NCBI GenBank assembly: GCA_032622095.1
Contig: CP136069.1
Coordinates: 125,881,450 to 125,945,449 of the forward strand
DNA from: Siphonodentalium dalli
Taxonomy: Eukaryota > Mollusca > Scaphopoda > Gadilida > Siphonodentaliidae
Direction: 5' to 3'
Length of the DNA: 64,000 nucleotides
Shown: positions 35,391 through 48,179 of the stretch, in pieces
How positions within the stretch are numbered: the first letter of the stretch is position 1
How the letters are laid out: each line of letters begins with the position of its first letter
Position numbers and translations under genes: made by a program
Notes under the pieces: generated by a model
Told to the model about the DNA's origin: nothing
The model's database searches: none
The model's input: the letters and a program-made list of their open reading frames with translations, nothing else

Positions 35391-37480
35391 TGAAAACACG
35401 TTTTTTCCGGTGTTTTCTGGTGCTTGCAAATGTTTTCCTTTTGCCCTTTTTTGACCTAATTACAAGCTGTTTAGCCTATATAATGATTGTTTTGATGTGT
35501 TATGATCTAAATAACACATGTAGTGTACACACAGTATACTAGATACAGTTATCTGTGGTCAGGTTGGCCTCAGAATGTTTTGATTATTTGGTCCCTTCTA
35601 CTGAATACTAAGTAAAACTTAGTGAAATTTTTAACTGCGCTGGCCCACCTGGGTTGGATAATCACTTGGTATGTAAATATATTATAATGAACTCTAAAGA
35701 CAAATAAACCACATAAACTTCAGTAAGTAAAATAAAATATCACATTACCACTATCTGTGGTATCAAACTGAAATTCAACTCTCCAAGTCTGATATGAAAC
35801 TGAAATAATTTGTAATATAAATGTAGAACATGCCTGTTCTCTAATCTATAAACATGTTTCTGGCACAAAGTTACTAATTCTATAAAAGACAAAAGTGGTA
35901 CAGTGTTACATACCCAATTATTAATGAATAGACATTCACATGGATCTCTATCAGTCTCAATAGCATTTTCTTAGTAAAACATGACTGTCTTTCACTTGTG
36001 AAATAATGAGATATTATTTATTTATATGCGCTATTCTACAACCATTTAGCTATTGTTAATATTAAAATGATCCATCTAACCACGTACACTGCATATTGTA
36101 AAACAGGCAAGAAACAGTTTGATAAATGTCTAGTCTGAAATACTTGGGTAATTTTGTACCAGAAAATGTAACCAAAGTTTCTTGTTAAACTCATTCATTT
36201 CTTAATCCAGATTAGATAAAGATTTTGTAAGTCACTTTGCACAACGATAATTGAAACTTCACCTGAGTTTAAATTAACTTAAATAATTCTTCAATCAGCT
36301 TTAACGTTTTTCAAAATTCAATTTAGAAATGTCAGTTGAACGACATCGATGATAAAATGAAAATGAATATATCTGATACATTTTGCATCGAAAGTCACTG
36401 CTACATCTGCCTCCATTAAATCCAATACGATCGGAGTGGATCGTTCATAGGAAACTATATTAATACCACCAGTCAAAACACTTATAAGGACACACTTCCA
36501 ATGGAAATATATAGGACATACACTTTATGAAATACTGCATAATAAAAAGAGCTGAACTGTCTCAGCACAAGCAATACACTCATATGAGATTTAAAACATT
36601 TATCTATAAAACCCCATCTAAACCTGGGCAGCATATCATTTTCCGGTGTGTCAGGATGTGTTGTGTGTTTACAACTTCACTTTAACTAGCAACTTAAAAA
36701 ATATATATAAAGTAAACACGAGTGCATTTCATGGATAAAAGCACATTACACAAAGTCCAGTGCAAAGTCTGGAATAAATAATTAGATAAAATATTTTTTT
36801 AAAGTTGTTTTACTGGTTGTGTCAGCTGGTTGTGTTGAGTTTTTCATGATAAATGTTTTTAATCTCATGAGTGTATTGCTTGTGCTCATAGTTATAATTT
36901 ATTAGTATTGAGTTTAACTGGTGGCGAAAGTACACCAAAGTTGGATGATGCTTGAAAAAACAGAATGGTCAAATTACGAATGACTGATAATTATTATATA
37001 TGTTCATTCTAAATTAACCATTCTCTGTTTCTCAACATCAGCCACCTTCACTGGACATTCTACACCCTGATGTTTTTGCCTATAATGGCTCTCCAGCTTG
37101 ATAAATTTCATTCAAATGTGACTGGAAAGGGGGGGGGGGGTCCCAAAACCATGAGTGGAAATTTTTTTTTTGCACAAAAAGAGGGGGGGGGGGTCCAAAG
37201 TGCTGCAAAAAAAATATTCAGCGTTGTGTATGCAAATTTTTTCCTGCCCCCCCCCCCTGCTTCCATTGTAAATAATACACTTTGAACTACAATCCAGATA
37301 AAACTTAAGCGAAATAAAAAAGTTTATTACACCGGATAAGTTGATAATACAATGTTTTGGAGCTTCTTTTTTCAAATGATATATAATATGGAATATAATT
37401 TATATAATGTGATCTGATGGTTCGAAAATTAAGTGGGCCTTTAATGATTTCCTTTCATATAGTGTACTCTTCACTTTCAG

Positions 37481-37744
37481 AAAATAACTGGAAAAACGGG
37501 AAGAGAAGACTTGTCGGGTCCATTTGGACTCATAATGACAAGCTTCTCGACATTCAGCACATTGTATAATGTCATCCTGTATGCCGCATGTAACACGAAT
37601 TTCCGTGAGGTATTCAAATCGCTCCTCACATGTCAGAAGCCGAAAAACATCGAAAGGATTGAGATGTTCTGCATTACTGTCGCTAGGAGGGTGTCACCTC
37701 ATGAACCCGCATGCATCCCGAGGCTTTCTGTTGAAACTAGCTAG
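37481..37744 (+). CDS. Rhodopsin-like GPCR, terminal exon with TM7
   Basis: This exon has acceptor CTTTCAG and opens in phase 0, matching the donor at 28,152. It encodes KITGKTGREDLSGPFGLIMT, the TM7 core FSTFSTLYNVILYAACN, the helix-8 start TNFREVFKSLLTC and a short tail ending SVETS then TAG (37,742-37,744). The usual NPxxY motif is changed to NVILY. Cysteines after helix 8 could be palmitoylated. The intron between this and the previous exon is 9.3 kb. The TM6-TM7 loop is short, as in many peptide receptors. Confidence 0.88.
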   Translation, partial: KITGKTGREDLSGPFGLIMTSFSTFSTLYNVILYAACNTNFREVFKSLLTCQKPKNIERIEMFCITVARRVSPHEPACIPRLSVETS

Positions 37745-38109
37745 CTGCTCATCCACATGGATGAATGGGTGACATTCAAACCGAGTAGCCAAATATCTGC
37801 CAATGAGCGCAGTGAGTATCCAGGTATATTTACACTTATAATTGATTATTTATATAGTCATGTTATGATTGTTCACACTTAGCTTCTATGTTAGTATATT
37901 GAAATATATATGTATGGTTCCTGCAATCAATTATACAATAGTCACAACGAGTGAGCGATATGATTATCATAGTGTAAAGTTGTCAACCCACTGGGCTAGA
38001 CCCTACGGCGCTATTACTGATTCTATTCAATCAGTAGAAGCGCATAATTTGCTCCATTGACCTATTAAGTGTTATCTGAACAAGCACAAATTACTACTAA
38101 ATAAAACAT
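37745..38109. other. Presumed GPCR 3' UTR
   Basis: This follows the GPCR stop codon. AATAAA signals occur near 38,099 and 38,152, either of which might serve polyadenylation. No other feature is seen. Confidence 0.4.
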
Positions 38110-39043
38110 AATATCAACACAACGAGCCTTGATATTTTCTTATAGATATATAATAAACATGACTGGTATCAATTTAACTTTGGTAAGCATAGCATAATCC
38201 AGGAAATCACAATATTTACACATTGTTTCCTAGAATGACACACAGAAATGGTGAATTCCCCCCAAAAAAAATCCAAGGAAAGACATCACATGTTTTGACA
38301 AACCTAGGGTTTCCAGTTATAAAGCAAGGAACCCAGGGGGAATTTTCACCTTTTGATCAATGACATGGCCTGATGCTTTTCCGTGTGACTTTTGACCTGG
38401 TCACCGCCTAATGACATCACATTCATCAGCTGTTAAACCACATGTTCAAGATGGGAGTCCATTTTTGGAATTGGAAATAATGTTTTTATTTTGGATTATG
38501 CTATGCTTACCAATCAGAATTATCGGAATCGGACATCGCACATCGGTAGTGCGTACCCAGTGATTTGTAAACAGTGACATGTATCATATGATTCGGGGGA
38601 TCTTCATCTAATGATGAACGTAGAACATACCATGGCTTGGAATTGGCCATACTAATAATGGGTAGTATCCACTTTGAAGGTATGTAACCGCATAGTGCGT
38701 TTCAAATTAGCTGTAAACAGCAACTTTCATTTTGACTTCATTACGTTACCAGTACGTCTGGATTAATCTCCCTTCCACTAAATACCGTATGGTGTAACAG
38801 TTTTATGACAACTTGACTTTTAAAAGTGTCAGCCCCTAGTGCGAGTTATGGGCCCTTTTTGAGGTGGCCCCCTTTTGCAATTTATTTTAGATATCATATA
38901 TAACATAAACACATAGTAGAAAGTTTGACCCGAAAAAAGTTTAAATTCCATTTGCTATGTACCTGTCTACAAAGGTAAATTTATACAAGTCATGGTTATT
39001 ATACATCAATAAGAAAATATCAAGGCTTATTGTGTTGATATCT
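38110..39043. mobile_element. 0.9 kb TIR element with a second element nested
   Basis: Terminal inverted repeats of about 75 bp (38,110-38,186 and 38,970-39,043) share ATATCAACACAA and GCCTTGATATTTTCTTAT. Inside the left repeat lies a second element with a perfect 21-bp inverted repeat (38,181-38,201 and 38,492-38,512). No coding sequence is seen. Confidence 0.78.
38181..38512. mobile_element. MITE-like unit with perfect 21-bp ends
   Basis: TGGTAAGCATAGCATAATCC plus A is answered exactly by its reverse complement 311 bp downstream. The interior is unremarkable. Confidence 0.75.
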
Positions 39044-39889
39044 TGTGTTATTTGGTGGTAATTTTTGTTGGTTTATAGATAACACTCAGCAGGCCAATGG
39101 AGGACGATCAGACGCTAAAATGGCTAGTTTGGTATACTTGCCATTTTAGCGGCGTAGTGTCTACATTGTGTCATACCCAAATTCTCAAAATAAAATAACA
39201 AATTGAGTCTTCACCTTTGTAGCTTGCTTGCTGATATTGAAATAACATCAGCTCGACTTAATTGAGATCTTAATTTGAGTCTGGCGTGGATGGTTGTTCC
39301 GTATAAATACTAAAATTTATGATATATGAACCTATCTTTGTAGCTAAAACTAAACACACGTGTGCAATGAAAACAACTTTTAGTTCCGCGTTGCAATCGA
39401 TCTGTTTACTCCATCCAACAAGGTTTCACACGAGAGTGCGCCGTGCGATAATAAGCTATCAGCGGTGTCAAAATAAAACTCCGAATATATTCATCGAAAC
39501 TCAGCATTGCATTGACCCGAAACCATATATATTGTATATATTGCTATATGTCTATTGTATATGTACTTTTATAGTTCTATATTTTAATATCCTTTATGTA
39601 ATAATACATGTATTATCTTGGATGAGAGAATAAAGCATTGTACTAATAGTTAATAAAGGGGGGCAAATACTGAATATTAAACACATACAAAAAGCCCCCC
39701 CCTAATAGATTCGGTAATATTTTATGATATATTGGATGGATTTGATGAAACGTTTCACAAATGATTTGTGGTACCAGAGACATCAAGTGTGCTAAGCACT
39801 GTGCTCAGGGATGTGCCTAGAGGGTCTCCGCTGGGGGGGGGGGGGGTGTTCACCTTGGGAATTTCCAACTGCACCCTCCCCCTTGAGTC

Positions 39890-40005
39890 GGAATCACACC
39901 AACACAACTTTTTACATAATTCCATTTGCACCCCCCCCCCCCTTCAGTCGGAATCGCACCAACATAACTTTTTGCATAATTCCATTTGCACCCCCCCCTT
40001 GTACC
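39890..40005 (+). repeat. 67-bp tandem duplication with C tracts
   Basis: Two units of GAGTCGGAATCACACCAACA / CAGTCGGAATCGCACCAACA run to CATTTGCACCCCCCC. Confidence 0.8.
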
Positions 40006-40150
40006 TCATGCTCAGGCCTAATTTCCTATATATTCATAAAGCCATGCCTTTTTCCCAGTATGAGAACATTAAGATATTTTAACCTGAAAAAAATGCCAAA
40101 AAAGTGATCTAATTCCAGACAAATGCACACAGCTACCGACAACAGACCAG

Positions 40151-40790
40151 GAAACACCGGGCCGACCATGGTTGTTTGGCCCGGTGTGAGAAAATTTTGA
40201 AAACTATATACAAGAAAATCGCAAATCCTAGCATCTAGACTGGCCTCAACTGAAGCTTTCCTAGTGTTGGAAATTTCAAACCTCATGCTCCCTTCAGGTT
40301 GGAAAATTCTTCAACTGATGACCATTTATGTCTACAAGTTTGACCAAATGTAGTAAAATATTGTTTTGCTAAACTAATTAGCGGTTTTGTATTGGCCATG
40401 TGGATGGGCAATGACACACCCGGCCGACCATGGTTCGGCCCGGTGTGCGAAAATTTTGAAATCTGAACAAGAAAATCGCAAAATCCTAACATCTAGACTA
40501 ACCTCAAGCCTTCCTATTGTTGAAAATTCCAAACCCTACACCCCCACTTAGGTTGGAAAATTTCCAACTGATGACAATTCCAATGACAATGTTGACCAAT
40601 TGTATGACAATATTGTTTTCTTAAATTAACTAGAAGTTTTTGACTGGCCACGGGGGAGGGACCAGGACACAAGCTTTCCAAGTGTTGGAAATTTCCAACC
40701 TGTCACCCCCCCTAAGGTTGGAAAATTTCCAACTGATGTCCATTTCTGTCAAAAAATTTGACCAAAAATAGGAACATATGCAAATATTGG
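40151..40790 (+). repeat. Tandem repeat, period about 260 bp
   Basis: Units starting near 40,151, 40,411 and (partial) 40,656 share GGCCGACCATGGTT, GGCCCGGTGTG[A/C]GAAAATTT, CTAGACT and GTTGGAAATTTCC blocks. Confidence 0.75.
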
Positions 40791-41214
40791 TCGAAAAACA
40801 ATAAATTCCCCCCAATAAATTGTTTTATAATCGAACTACAAAAACATTTTCAACCTATTGTTGGTGTGAAATTTCGTTGTGGCAGGTATGAAATTTCCAA
40901 CTATTGAAAATATAGCTCTCTGCTGGTGGGGTGAGACACCTCCCACACCCCCCCTCTAGCCACACCACTGACTGTGCTGTGAGGTGAGATATGGCTGAGT
41001 GAGCACGAATTGAATGGAAGTGGGGCACTTTTCAAAAGTTGCAAAAACACAGGTAGAGTCATTCGGCTGTGCCTTGGTCCCCCACTTATCCACGGGCTTG
41101 GAATATCCTTATCTGTTGGTACCTCAATGGCCTACATGGTGGGAAATATGGTTTACTGAATAAAATTATGGCTTCAAAGAGACTGATTTCAATAACTCTG
41201 TGTTGTTCACGGCA

Positions 41215-42637
41215 TGAAACTTCAAGGTGTCATTCCAAAGGAATGCTTTCATTTATGGGGAACTTGGAATGTGTCCAATAACAGTGAAAATCAAAACCCG
41301 TTCTCTCTCGTACTGGGCTAAGCTAATCTCTATGCCGACTAATAGATTACCTCTTATGTTATATTATGTTATGTATTGTTTATATTGTGATAATGTTTTT
41401 AATAATTCATTGATTATTGGTATTCGAGATACCCTTAAAGGCACGTGAGGCCTTAGTTGTCGAAAATATTCATATTTGTTCTAATCACCGTAAACAGAAA
41501 AACAATAAAACGCATACAGTTTCGTTCATATATACCATGACCATCACGTAAACAGCATGTTTTCATAAAGACCTACTATATTTTACCTAAGCAAGAGCCT
41601 GATTGTGTTACAGAAGACAGCACAATGCTACTGGCTAATCACACACAAATGGCATAAACGCTCTTTATTAGTTCCATATCAGGAATTCACCAACAAAGAA
41701 CGCTCTTTATGTTTACTATCATAATATAAACAAACACCAGAAAAGTAACTTTTTATGCTTTTGTTTACATAACAATGGTCAAACATTTGACAATAACATA
41801 CTGTTTATGCGATATTTCTTATTTGTATAGGACAAAGTCTGTCTACATTTTGATGTTCTTTCTCTTTGTGGCGGTTTTTGACGGGTGGAAATATTTTCAC
41901 AGGATACCCACCGCCAAGGCCAACCGTACCTTTAACTGCCTCGGTATGAGTATTGTCTGGACCAACCAACAAGTTCTAAGCATAAAAAGCTTTAACCGCA
42001 CAATTTCTGGCAAACTATACGCGACGTATACATACAAGAATGGTGGACCACAATATCTAAATCAAGCAAGTACGCATTTTACCGGATTATAAAGCCAAAC
42101 TTTGAAACAGAGAATTATCTAACCCTAGATGATAACAAATCAGTTAACTATATTATGGCCTTCCGGACAAGAAACCACAAACTCCCTATAGAACATGGTG
42201 CTTGGACAAATACGGATTACTCAGACAGAATTTGCACACTATGTAATCTTGAAATCGGCGACGAATATCACATGGTAATGAAATGTAGGGAACTTAATGA
42301 ACTTAGAATAAAATACATGAAACCCTACTACTACCAGAGACCAAACACTCACAAACTAGCCGCTCTTTTCAACTCCCGAAATCAAAAGACAGTTAAAAAT
42401 CTATCAGTTTTTATTAAGAAGATCCTAGAAATTTTCAAGTCCGCCTGAGGCTTATTACCACCCCGCCTGACATATTGAAACAACCGAATACCGTCCAACA
42501 TTTCTATATTCTATTATTATGCCATATATAATATATACATGTATACCTGTACTGAAATATATTGTATATTATATCCATATATATCTGTAATGTCTTAATT
42601 TGACGATCAGAATAAACAATTGAATTGAATTGAATTG
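41215..42637 (+). pseudogene. LINE C-terminal fragment with TTGAA tail, split by a MITE
   Basis: Plus-strand segments NAFIYGELGMCPITVKIKTR, LSYWAKLI, then after the MITE LGMSIVWTNQ, and finally ETENYLTLDDNKSVNYIMAF with RTRNHKLPIEHGAW and the zinc-knuckle CTLCNLEIGDEYHMVMKC. This is the C-terminal end of a LINE polyprotein. The stop is at about 42,446-42,448. The 3' end is AATAAACAATTGAATTGAAT repeated. The 5' part is missing and there is at least one frame break near 42,090. Confidence 0.85.
41435..41935. mobile_element. TTAA-flanked MITE, copy 1
   Basis: TTAA at 41,435-41,438 and 41,932-41,935 brackets ends AGGCACGTGAGGCCTT and AAGGCCAACCGTACCT. It lies inside the LINE reading frame; the LINE frames on either side are continuous across a single TTAA. 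TTAA targeting and duplication is typical of piggyBac-type elements. The interior contains two ACGCTCTTTAT motifs. Confidence 0.88.
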
Positions 42638-43049
42638 TAGACTGAATGGCCTGGGCATGCAGCGGGCACATTGTGTCTCGAAGATGACACGCATGTTATC
42701 GTGGACTCACAGTGTCACTTTCGGACCAAATTTACAGCCAGTAACAACTAATGTGAACAATGGAACACTGAAGTGACTGTCCACTCAACGTCAGTGTTTT
42801 GCAACTTTTGAAAAGCTCTCCTCTTCCATTCAATTCGTGCTCAGCCGGCCATAAAAATAACTCACAGGACGGTGCCTCGCACAGGTTGTGTTTCAGATAC
42901 CACTAAACGTTTGCATACATTTTCGTCAAAATCCATCCAATATCTCATAAATACTACTAAATACCATATATAGAGGGGGATACGGAATGCCAGTTAACAG
43001 AGGGGGTGAATACTGGACACCAGTTTAGATAATATGCATGTGAAGAACA

Positions 43050-43516
43050 TATGTGACCCGCCATATCAAATCCAGTCGGAAGTCGGGATTTTGTTTACCC
43101 TGTGCCAATGCATTCTCTTATATATGCGAGTCGACCATAGGTCGCCTCGCACATATAAGAGAATGCATTGGCCAAACAATGTTTTACAATTTTAATAATT
43201 TTTTCTTGTATTTTTTAACAATTTTATAATTTCACCCATACAGAACCCCATACAAACATGAGCAGACGACACTCTTCTATATGCTTCTATATATGTGTGG
43301 GGCTCCCTGCAGGGTAAATGGACGTTTTTTATTTTATGTCCTAAAAATTGTAAGAAACATTTATTTAAAAAATTTTTATAAAAAATTGTTAGGCCAATGC
43401 ATTCTCTTATATATGCGAGGCGACCTATGGTCGACTCGCATATATAAGAGAATGCATTGGCACAGGGTAAAAAAATCCCGACTTCCGACTGGATTTGATA
43501 TGGGGGGGTCACATAT
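43050..43516. mobile_element. Hairpin-ended MITE, copy 2, in longer inverted arms
   Basis: Outer inverted arms of about 50 bp (TGTGACCCGCCATATCAAAT at 43,053, mirrored to 43,511) enclose an inner element. The inner element has ends CCCTGTGCCAATGC (43,098) and GCATTGGCACAGGG (43,467) and hairpin modules at 43,104-43,172 and 43,393-43,461. The spacer between modules is about 220 bp of AT-rich sequence and differs from the 19 kb copy. Confidence 0.87.
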
Positions 43517-46490
43517 ATAGACTTCACACTTCAATACCCTCTCTTATCATCACTGTTCTCACAAACGAACTTGTCGTCGTCAATTCTGCGAACAGGTTTT
43601 TGGACTTATTACGACTACTATAAAATATTCGTAATTCTTATATGTATATAATATATGCAAGAAGCCACAAGACGGCATGAAATCAAAATAATGTTATTTC
43701 AGTAAATACCACGAAGCAATGTTAATGTACATGTATGTGGGATATATTGATTGTGCCATTTATCATTCTTGAATAATTTACATTAATGAATTATCTGTAT
43801 GAAAGTAATATGATGATGGCATCCGATACTTACCACAAGCTCTAAGGCAGAGTTATGTCCCCTCGCTACGCTTGTCTGACCGCTACCATTAACTATATAT
43901 TTACGTTCGTAATTAAATCTAACAATTTTTATTTAAAGATTCATAATCAGAATTAAATCGAATTAACGCTCCGATAGTACTATTTATTTGGCTTCGGTGG
44001 TAAGAAATATTTGATTCGAGTCGAGGAACCCACCCATCAAAGCTCAGATATCGTTTTTTGAAATCTGTAAATTTTTACCACCTGAAATATTCGACGAACA
44101 CCGACCGACATACTCTCGATACCAAATTGCGTTGAACAAAATGTTGACATGTAACACCTTTTGGGCAATTGTATACTATAGTTGACTCTGGTTAGCATTA
44201 TTTTTTTGTCAATTAATCGATTCTTATAACTGAAACTGAATTTCAAGAAATGTTGTTATTGTTGGAATCTGTTGATATGGGGATCGAATCGAATTGTGTA
44301 CATTTAAGTGTTTTGTCAGTTACAATTCATTTTGACTTGATCTAGCCAATTTCCAAATGAATATTGACAGTTCTGTTTCTCAGCATAATGCAGAATGAAT
44401 TGTCTTGACAAAAGTCTTAAATAAAAATATGAGTGCTTTCCTCACAGTATATGTATGTGGTGGCAATGGTCAGGTCGGCGTAGCAGGGGAATGAACTCTG
44501 CCTTGCAGTTTGGTTGTTGTTGTTGCACCACTGACATACCGTGTTGCAAGCAGTTAACTGGCACCTACAAGTATACAGGCAGCATAATCTAAGCGCAGGC
44601 TGCTGATAACGGTCATTTAGAGGCAAGAAACCAACACAAAAATGTACTACTGTATAGACGTTCTATTTCCTATACCGCGAGATTCCCCGAGCCCGGAATG
44701 CAGATTTTTTCTGATGTCATGCAATTTTTTCCCAAAATAATTTCTAAGACAAATTACAGCTTCAAAATGAATCGAAACAATCAGATTCACATAGTAGTGC
44801 ATGCTATAGCCTTATACAAGTGAGGGGGCTCTATATTTTAATTGTTTGTCCACAATTTCTCCCTTTGACAGTTGAAACCATGGTGTGGGTCAGGTTTTGG
44901 TCGAGGAAAGAAATTGCAATGAAAAAAAATCCATTCTCATCTTTTCTCATTGTTTATCATGGCTTTTTAAAACTTATTATACATAGAGGATACCTGCGTG
45001 TTTTGAGTGAACTTGCCGGATACCGGAAGTATCTCATGAGTGGTATCTCACTGTGACCACGAATGAGGTAATTCCGGTATTCACCCAAAACACGAAGGTT
45101 CTCTTTTTATTATATGCGCTATTCAGACATAAATACAACAAAATACATAAAGAGTAACTAACATATAAATTCATATTGCTTAAAAGTTCTTGGTTCCCTC
45201 ATTCCTTGAAATCCCACTGGAAATCCTATTACTTTAAAATAAATACCGGTAATGTATGATCCATTAGATTGATTTGCTGCCAAAAAGCCGAAAAACCGTT
45301 GGCCTCATTTGTTTATATTAATGACATCAATCAATATATTGAATAAATGATAAACACAGTGACCACGTGGTCGAAGTACATGGTCGATGTCGATACATAA
45401 ATACAGTGACTTAAGTCACATAATGACGTGTTGTTCACTGGTTGGAGCATTAAAAGGCTCCAGATTAAATCTCAGAGCATCTAATTTTCAAATTGTTCCG
45501 GGGTAGGACCCCTGACCCCCTCCCGTACGCTTCCCCATCAGGCCAAAGAAGGCATCTCCTGCTGGGATACTACTCGCCTCGACATTTTGTAGGAGAGCTA
45601 CTCGCCACTCGCCTATAATGATTTAAAGGGGAGCTCCTCATTGCTCACCAGTGATTTCCCACATGGAGAAGACTGGAACTGTGTTTATTTAATCAAATTG
45701 ATGCTGTTTTTACTTTACACATATTTTAACCTTTTGCTAATAAGGGACACAATTATCCTGTTAACGTGGGTATTTTACCTTTATAACCATAAATATTTGT
45801 GTTATTAAAGGTTTTGTCACTGGTTTTGTTGGCATATTTTTCAGCATTGTGCTTTGTTTGTTTATTTTTTGTGGGTGTACTTGATCAGCGTTCTCTCAGT
45901 TCCTGTACAGACACAATGAGAGACCCTTACCCTGCCAACAACACATTATTTAGTAGAATTTACAATATTTTCATCAATTTTGGGTGTGGGTGTCCCAGAC
46001 CTGGGTGGAAAAAACTTACGCCCCGGGTGGGTGTCCCAGACCTGGATGGAAAAAACTTACGCTCCCGGGGTGGTGGGTCCCCAAAACTGAAAAACACAAA
46101 ATTTCCACCTTGTATCCATGATTTTTTTCCTGACCCCCACCTGAACTCACTAAGATAAAATCGTCCAATCGAAAAGATTAACGTAACGCGATGTGACGTA
46201 ATGTTGGAGAACACGCGCACGCATGAAGAAATGCAATTTCTATGAGACTACGATATACTCAGTATATATGTCAGTATATATATGAGTGTATGTTATGTTT
46301 ACGGCGACTGATATTTTCTGCGAGATCGTATAACCTACAGTACGTGTATTTGAAAATTGGTACTCACCGTCTTCGATGTCTGGCAAAAACTATATAGAAC
46401 TTGAAAACACATATATCAGATGTATTCTTTGAAATATGTCACTAATTATATAATGTATTTAAAATTTTAATTATTTTTGTTTAATCCATC
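43517..46490. other. No recognised gene before duplication copy 2
   Basis: This is AT-rich sequence. A short imperfect inverted repeat occurs at about 45,000-45,100 (CGTGTTTTGAGTGAACTTGC / CACCCAAAACACG). A duplicated GGTGTCCCAGACCTGG block lies at 45,989-46,050. No coding exon is recognised. Confidence 0.5.
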
Positions 46491-48179
46491 GTTGGTATCA
46501 GTATGTGGTATCTTGTTCAGTATATCAGTGTGATTTGATGTTTGAACTGTCATGTTTAAAAAGAAATAAAACATTGAAAATTCACGTCACCTTTAAGTTG
46601 TTTGTCCATTTAATGTGTGCTCAGATGTCCGGCTAATATAAACCATGAAGCATGGCGTATACTTACAGCAATGGATTTCATAATCTTGTACGTGTGTTTA
46701 ATTTCGGAAACATGTATTCTTTGTAGCATGCGCAAAAAGCGCCTGATAAATGTAGAAATGGAGTTTAAATTGATGCCTACTTTCTGTCACCATCATTTAT
46801 TTAGGAGATAAACGTATACATCAGCATACGCTGTTGAGTTGGAAATTCGGGGATTCGAGCACGAAAACAGTTTGTGAACGAGCCGGCTGCCGATAATCTA
46901 GTTTTTCAAACTTTTTTCATGCTCGATTCCCCGAATATCCAACGAAACAGGGTACATTTATCTCCATTGTAATTCAATCCACCAAATAATTTGAAATAAA
47001 CTGTTACGAAATGCGCCTTTTATCGGCATTGCATGCCAAGAAGTGAAATATTCTTTTTCGTGATCAAATCTATGGATATGTTCTATGGGTTTAGTCGGAA
47101 CAGTGCCCGAACAACTTCCTGTCAACGGTATATACATGTATAATAGTAAACTGTGAGTGGATGACTCGATTACGCGACCCCTGGCAGTGCGGTGATGTAT
47201 TTCACGCTCCTTGTCATGCGACGGTACTCGAGTCAAAATTTGTTAAGGGGGAGGCACACGTTTTGCATAAATCCAGACAAAAATGGATTTTAATACATTT
47301 AAGAGGTTGAAAATATTATTTTATTTATTTACTTACTGCTAGAATAATTTATAATTTCACACAACAGTCGGGGAGCCAATAAGGTCCACCTGCAACCCCC
47401 CCCCCCCGATGATTACAAATAACCTTATTTTTATTGTTCCCTATGGTATCCAGATAAAGAATCCGGATTTCACCGAAAAATAAAGATGGCCCTACTAGGT
47501 GCTAGAGCCATTTGAATCCAAGATGGCCGCCATTTCATCTAATTCCGACCAGCTGTATTTAATCGTTGTAATAGATCGGTTGTTAGCAAAAGGCACAGAC
47601 AAAATGTATGCCATTTTGTTGGTATGATGTTCTTCTTCAAAATGACGGCAAATAATTTTGAAAAAAATTCAAAATGGCCGCAGAAAAATGACGTCATATG
47701 CACGAAAATAGGAAATTTAATTAATATTTCACCATATCTTCCATTTTTCTTCACATTAATCATTAGTAAATGGCAATGTTTTTGAGACAGTCATCAAGTG
47801 TGATATTATAGCGTCATTTTAAGACATTTGCCATTGACGAGGGTTCCGTAATAGATACAGATAGAGGATTTGAAAAAGAGGGGTGAAATTGTCGATTTCT
47901 TTTTGCAAGACGATTTTGATAGTCATTTTATCGACAAACCACACAGGCTGTTAATAGAATGTCAACAACTATGTGCTTTATTTTATTGGACGGATGTTTT
48001 ACTTCAATGGGAATGAAATTGGTGTAGAAAATTTCCAAAATGGCCGCCGAAAATATGAAAAATGGTAAATATTGCCCCAGGGTGTCCTGCAATGGCTTAC
48101 AAGTTGTGGTTGATATATAAAATTGGCTAATCTGTATTGTATACATTGAATACTAACATGTCTGATGGATCATTGTTAC

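Larger units (their letters stand above)
28153..37480 (+). other. GPCR intron, filled by a palindromic element
   Basis: This 9.3 kb intron lies between the two GPCR exons. Bases 28,687-34,768 are a foldback element described separately. From 35,285 there is an 18-base G tract followed by G-rich low-complexity sequence to about 35,390. From 37,131 to about 37,255 there are further G and C tracts. I see nothing recognisable in 35,460-37,070, which is plain AT-rich sequence. Confidence 0.8.
39718..42965. mobile_element. Diverged inverted segments surrounding a LINE
   Basis: GATATATTGGATGGATTTGA (39,727) is mirrored near 42,930, and GAGCACGAATTGAATGGAAG (40,999) is mirrored at 42,825-42,845. Together they suggest an older foldback, now about 3.2 kb, with the LINE fragment in its loop. 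Arm lengths differ because of the repeats at 39,830-40,930. Confidence 0.55.

Noticed and set aside
41800-42092. 105-codon open frame at the MITE/LINE join
   Set aside because: Its first half is MITE sequence and its second half LINE sequence; it is a chance fusion.
45799-46158. 119-codon open frame beginning with a hydrophobic stretch like a signal peptide
   Set aside because: The second half is a duplicated GGTGTCCCAGACCTGG repeat. No cleavage-site or domain evidence supports a secreted protein.
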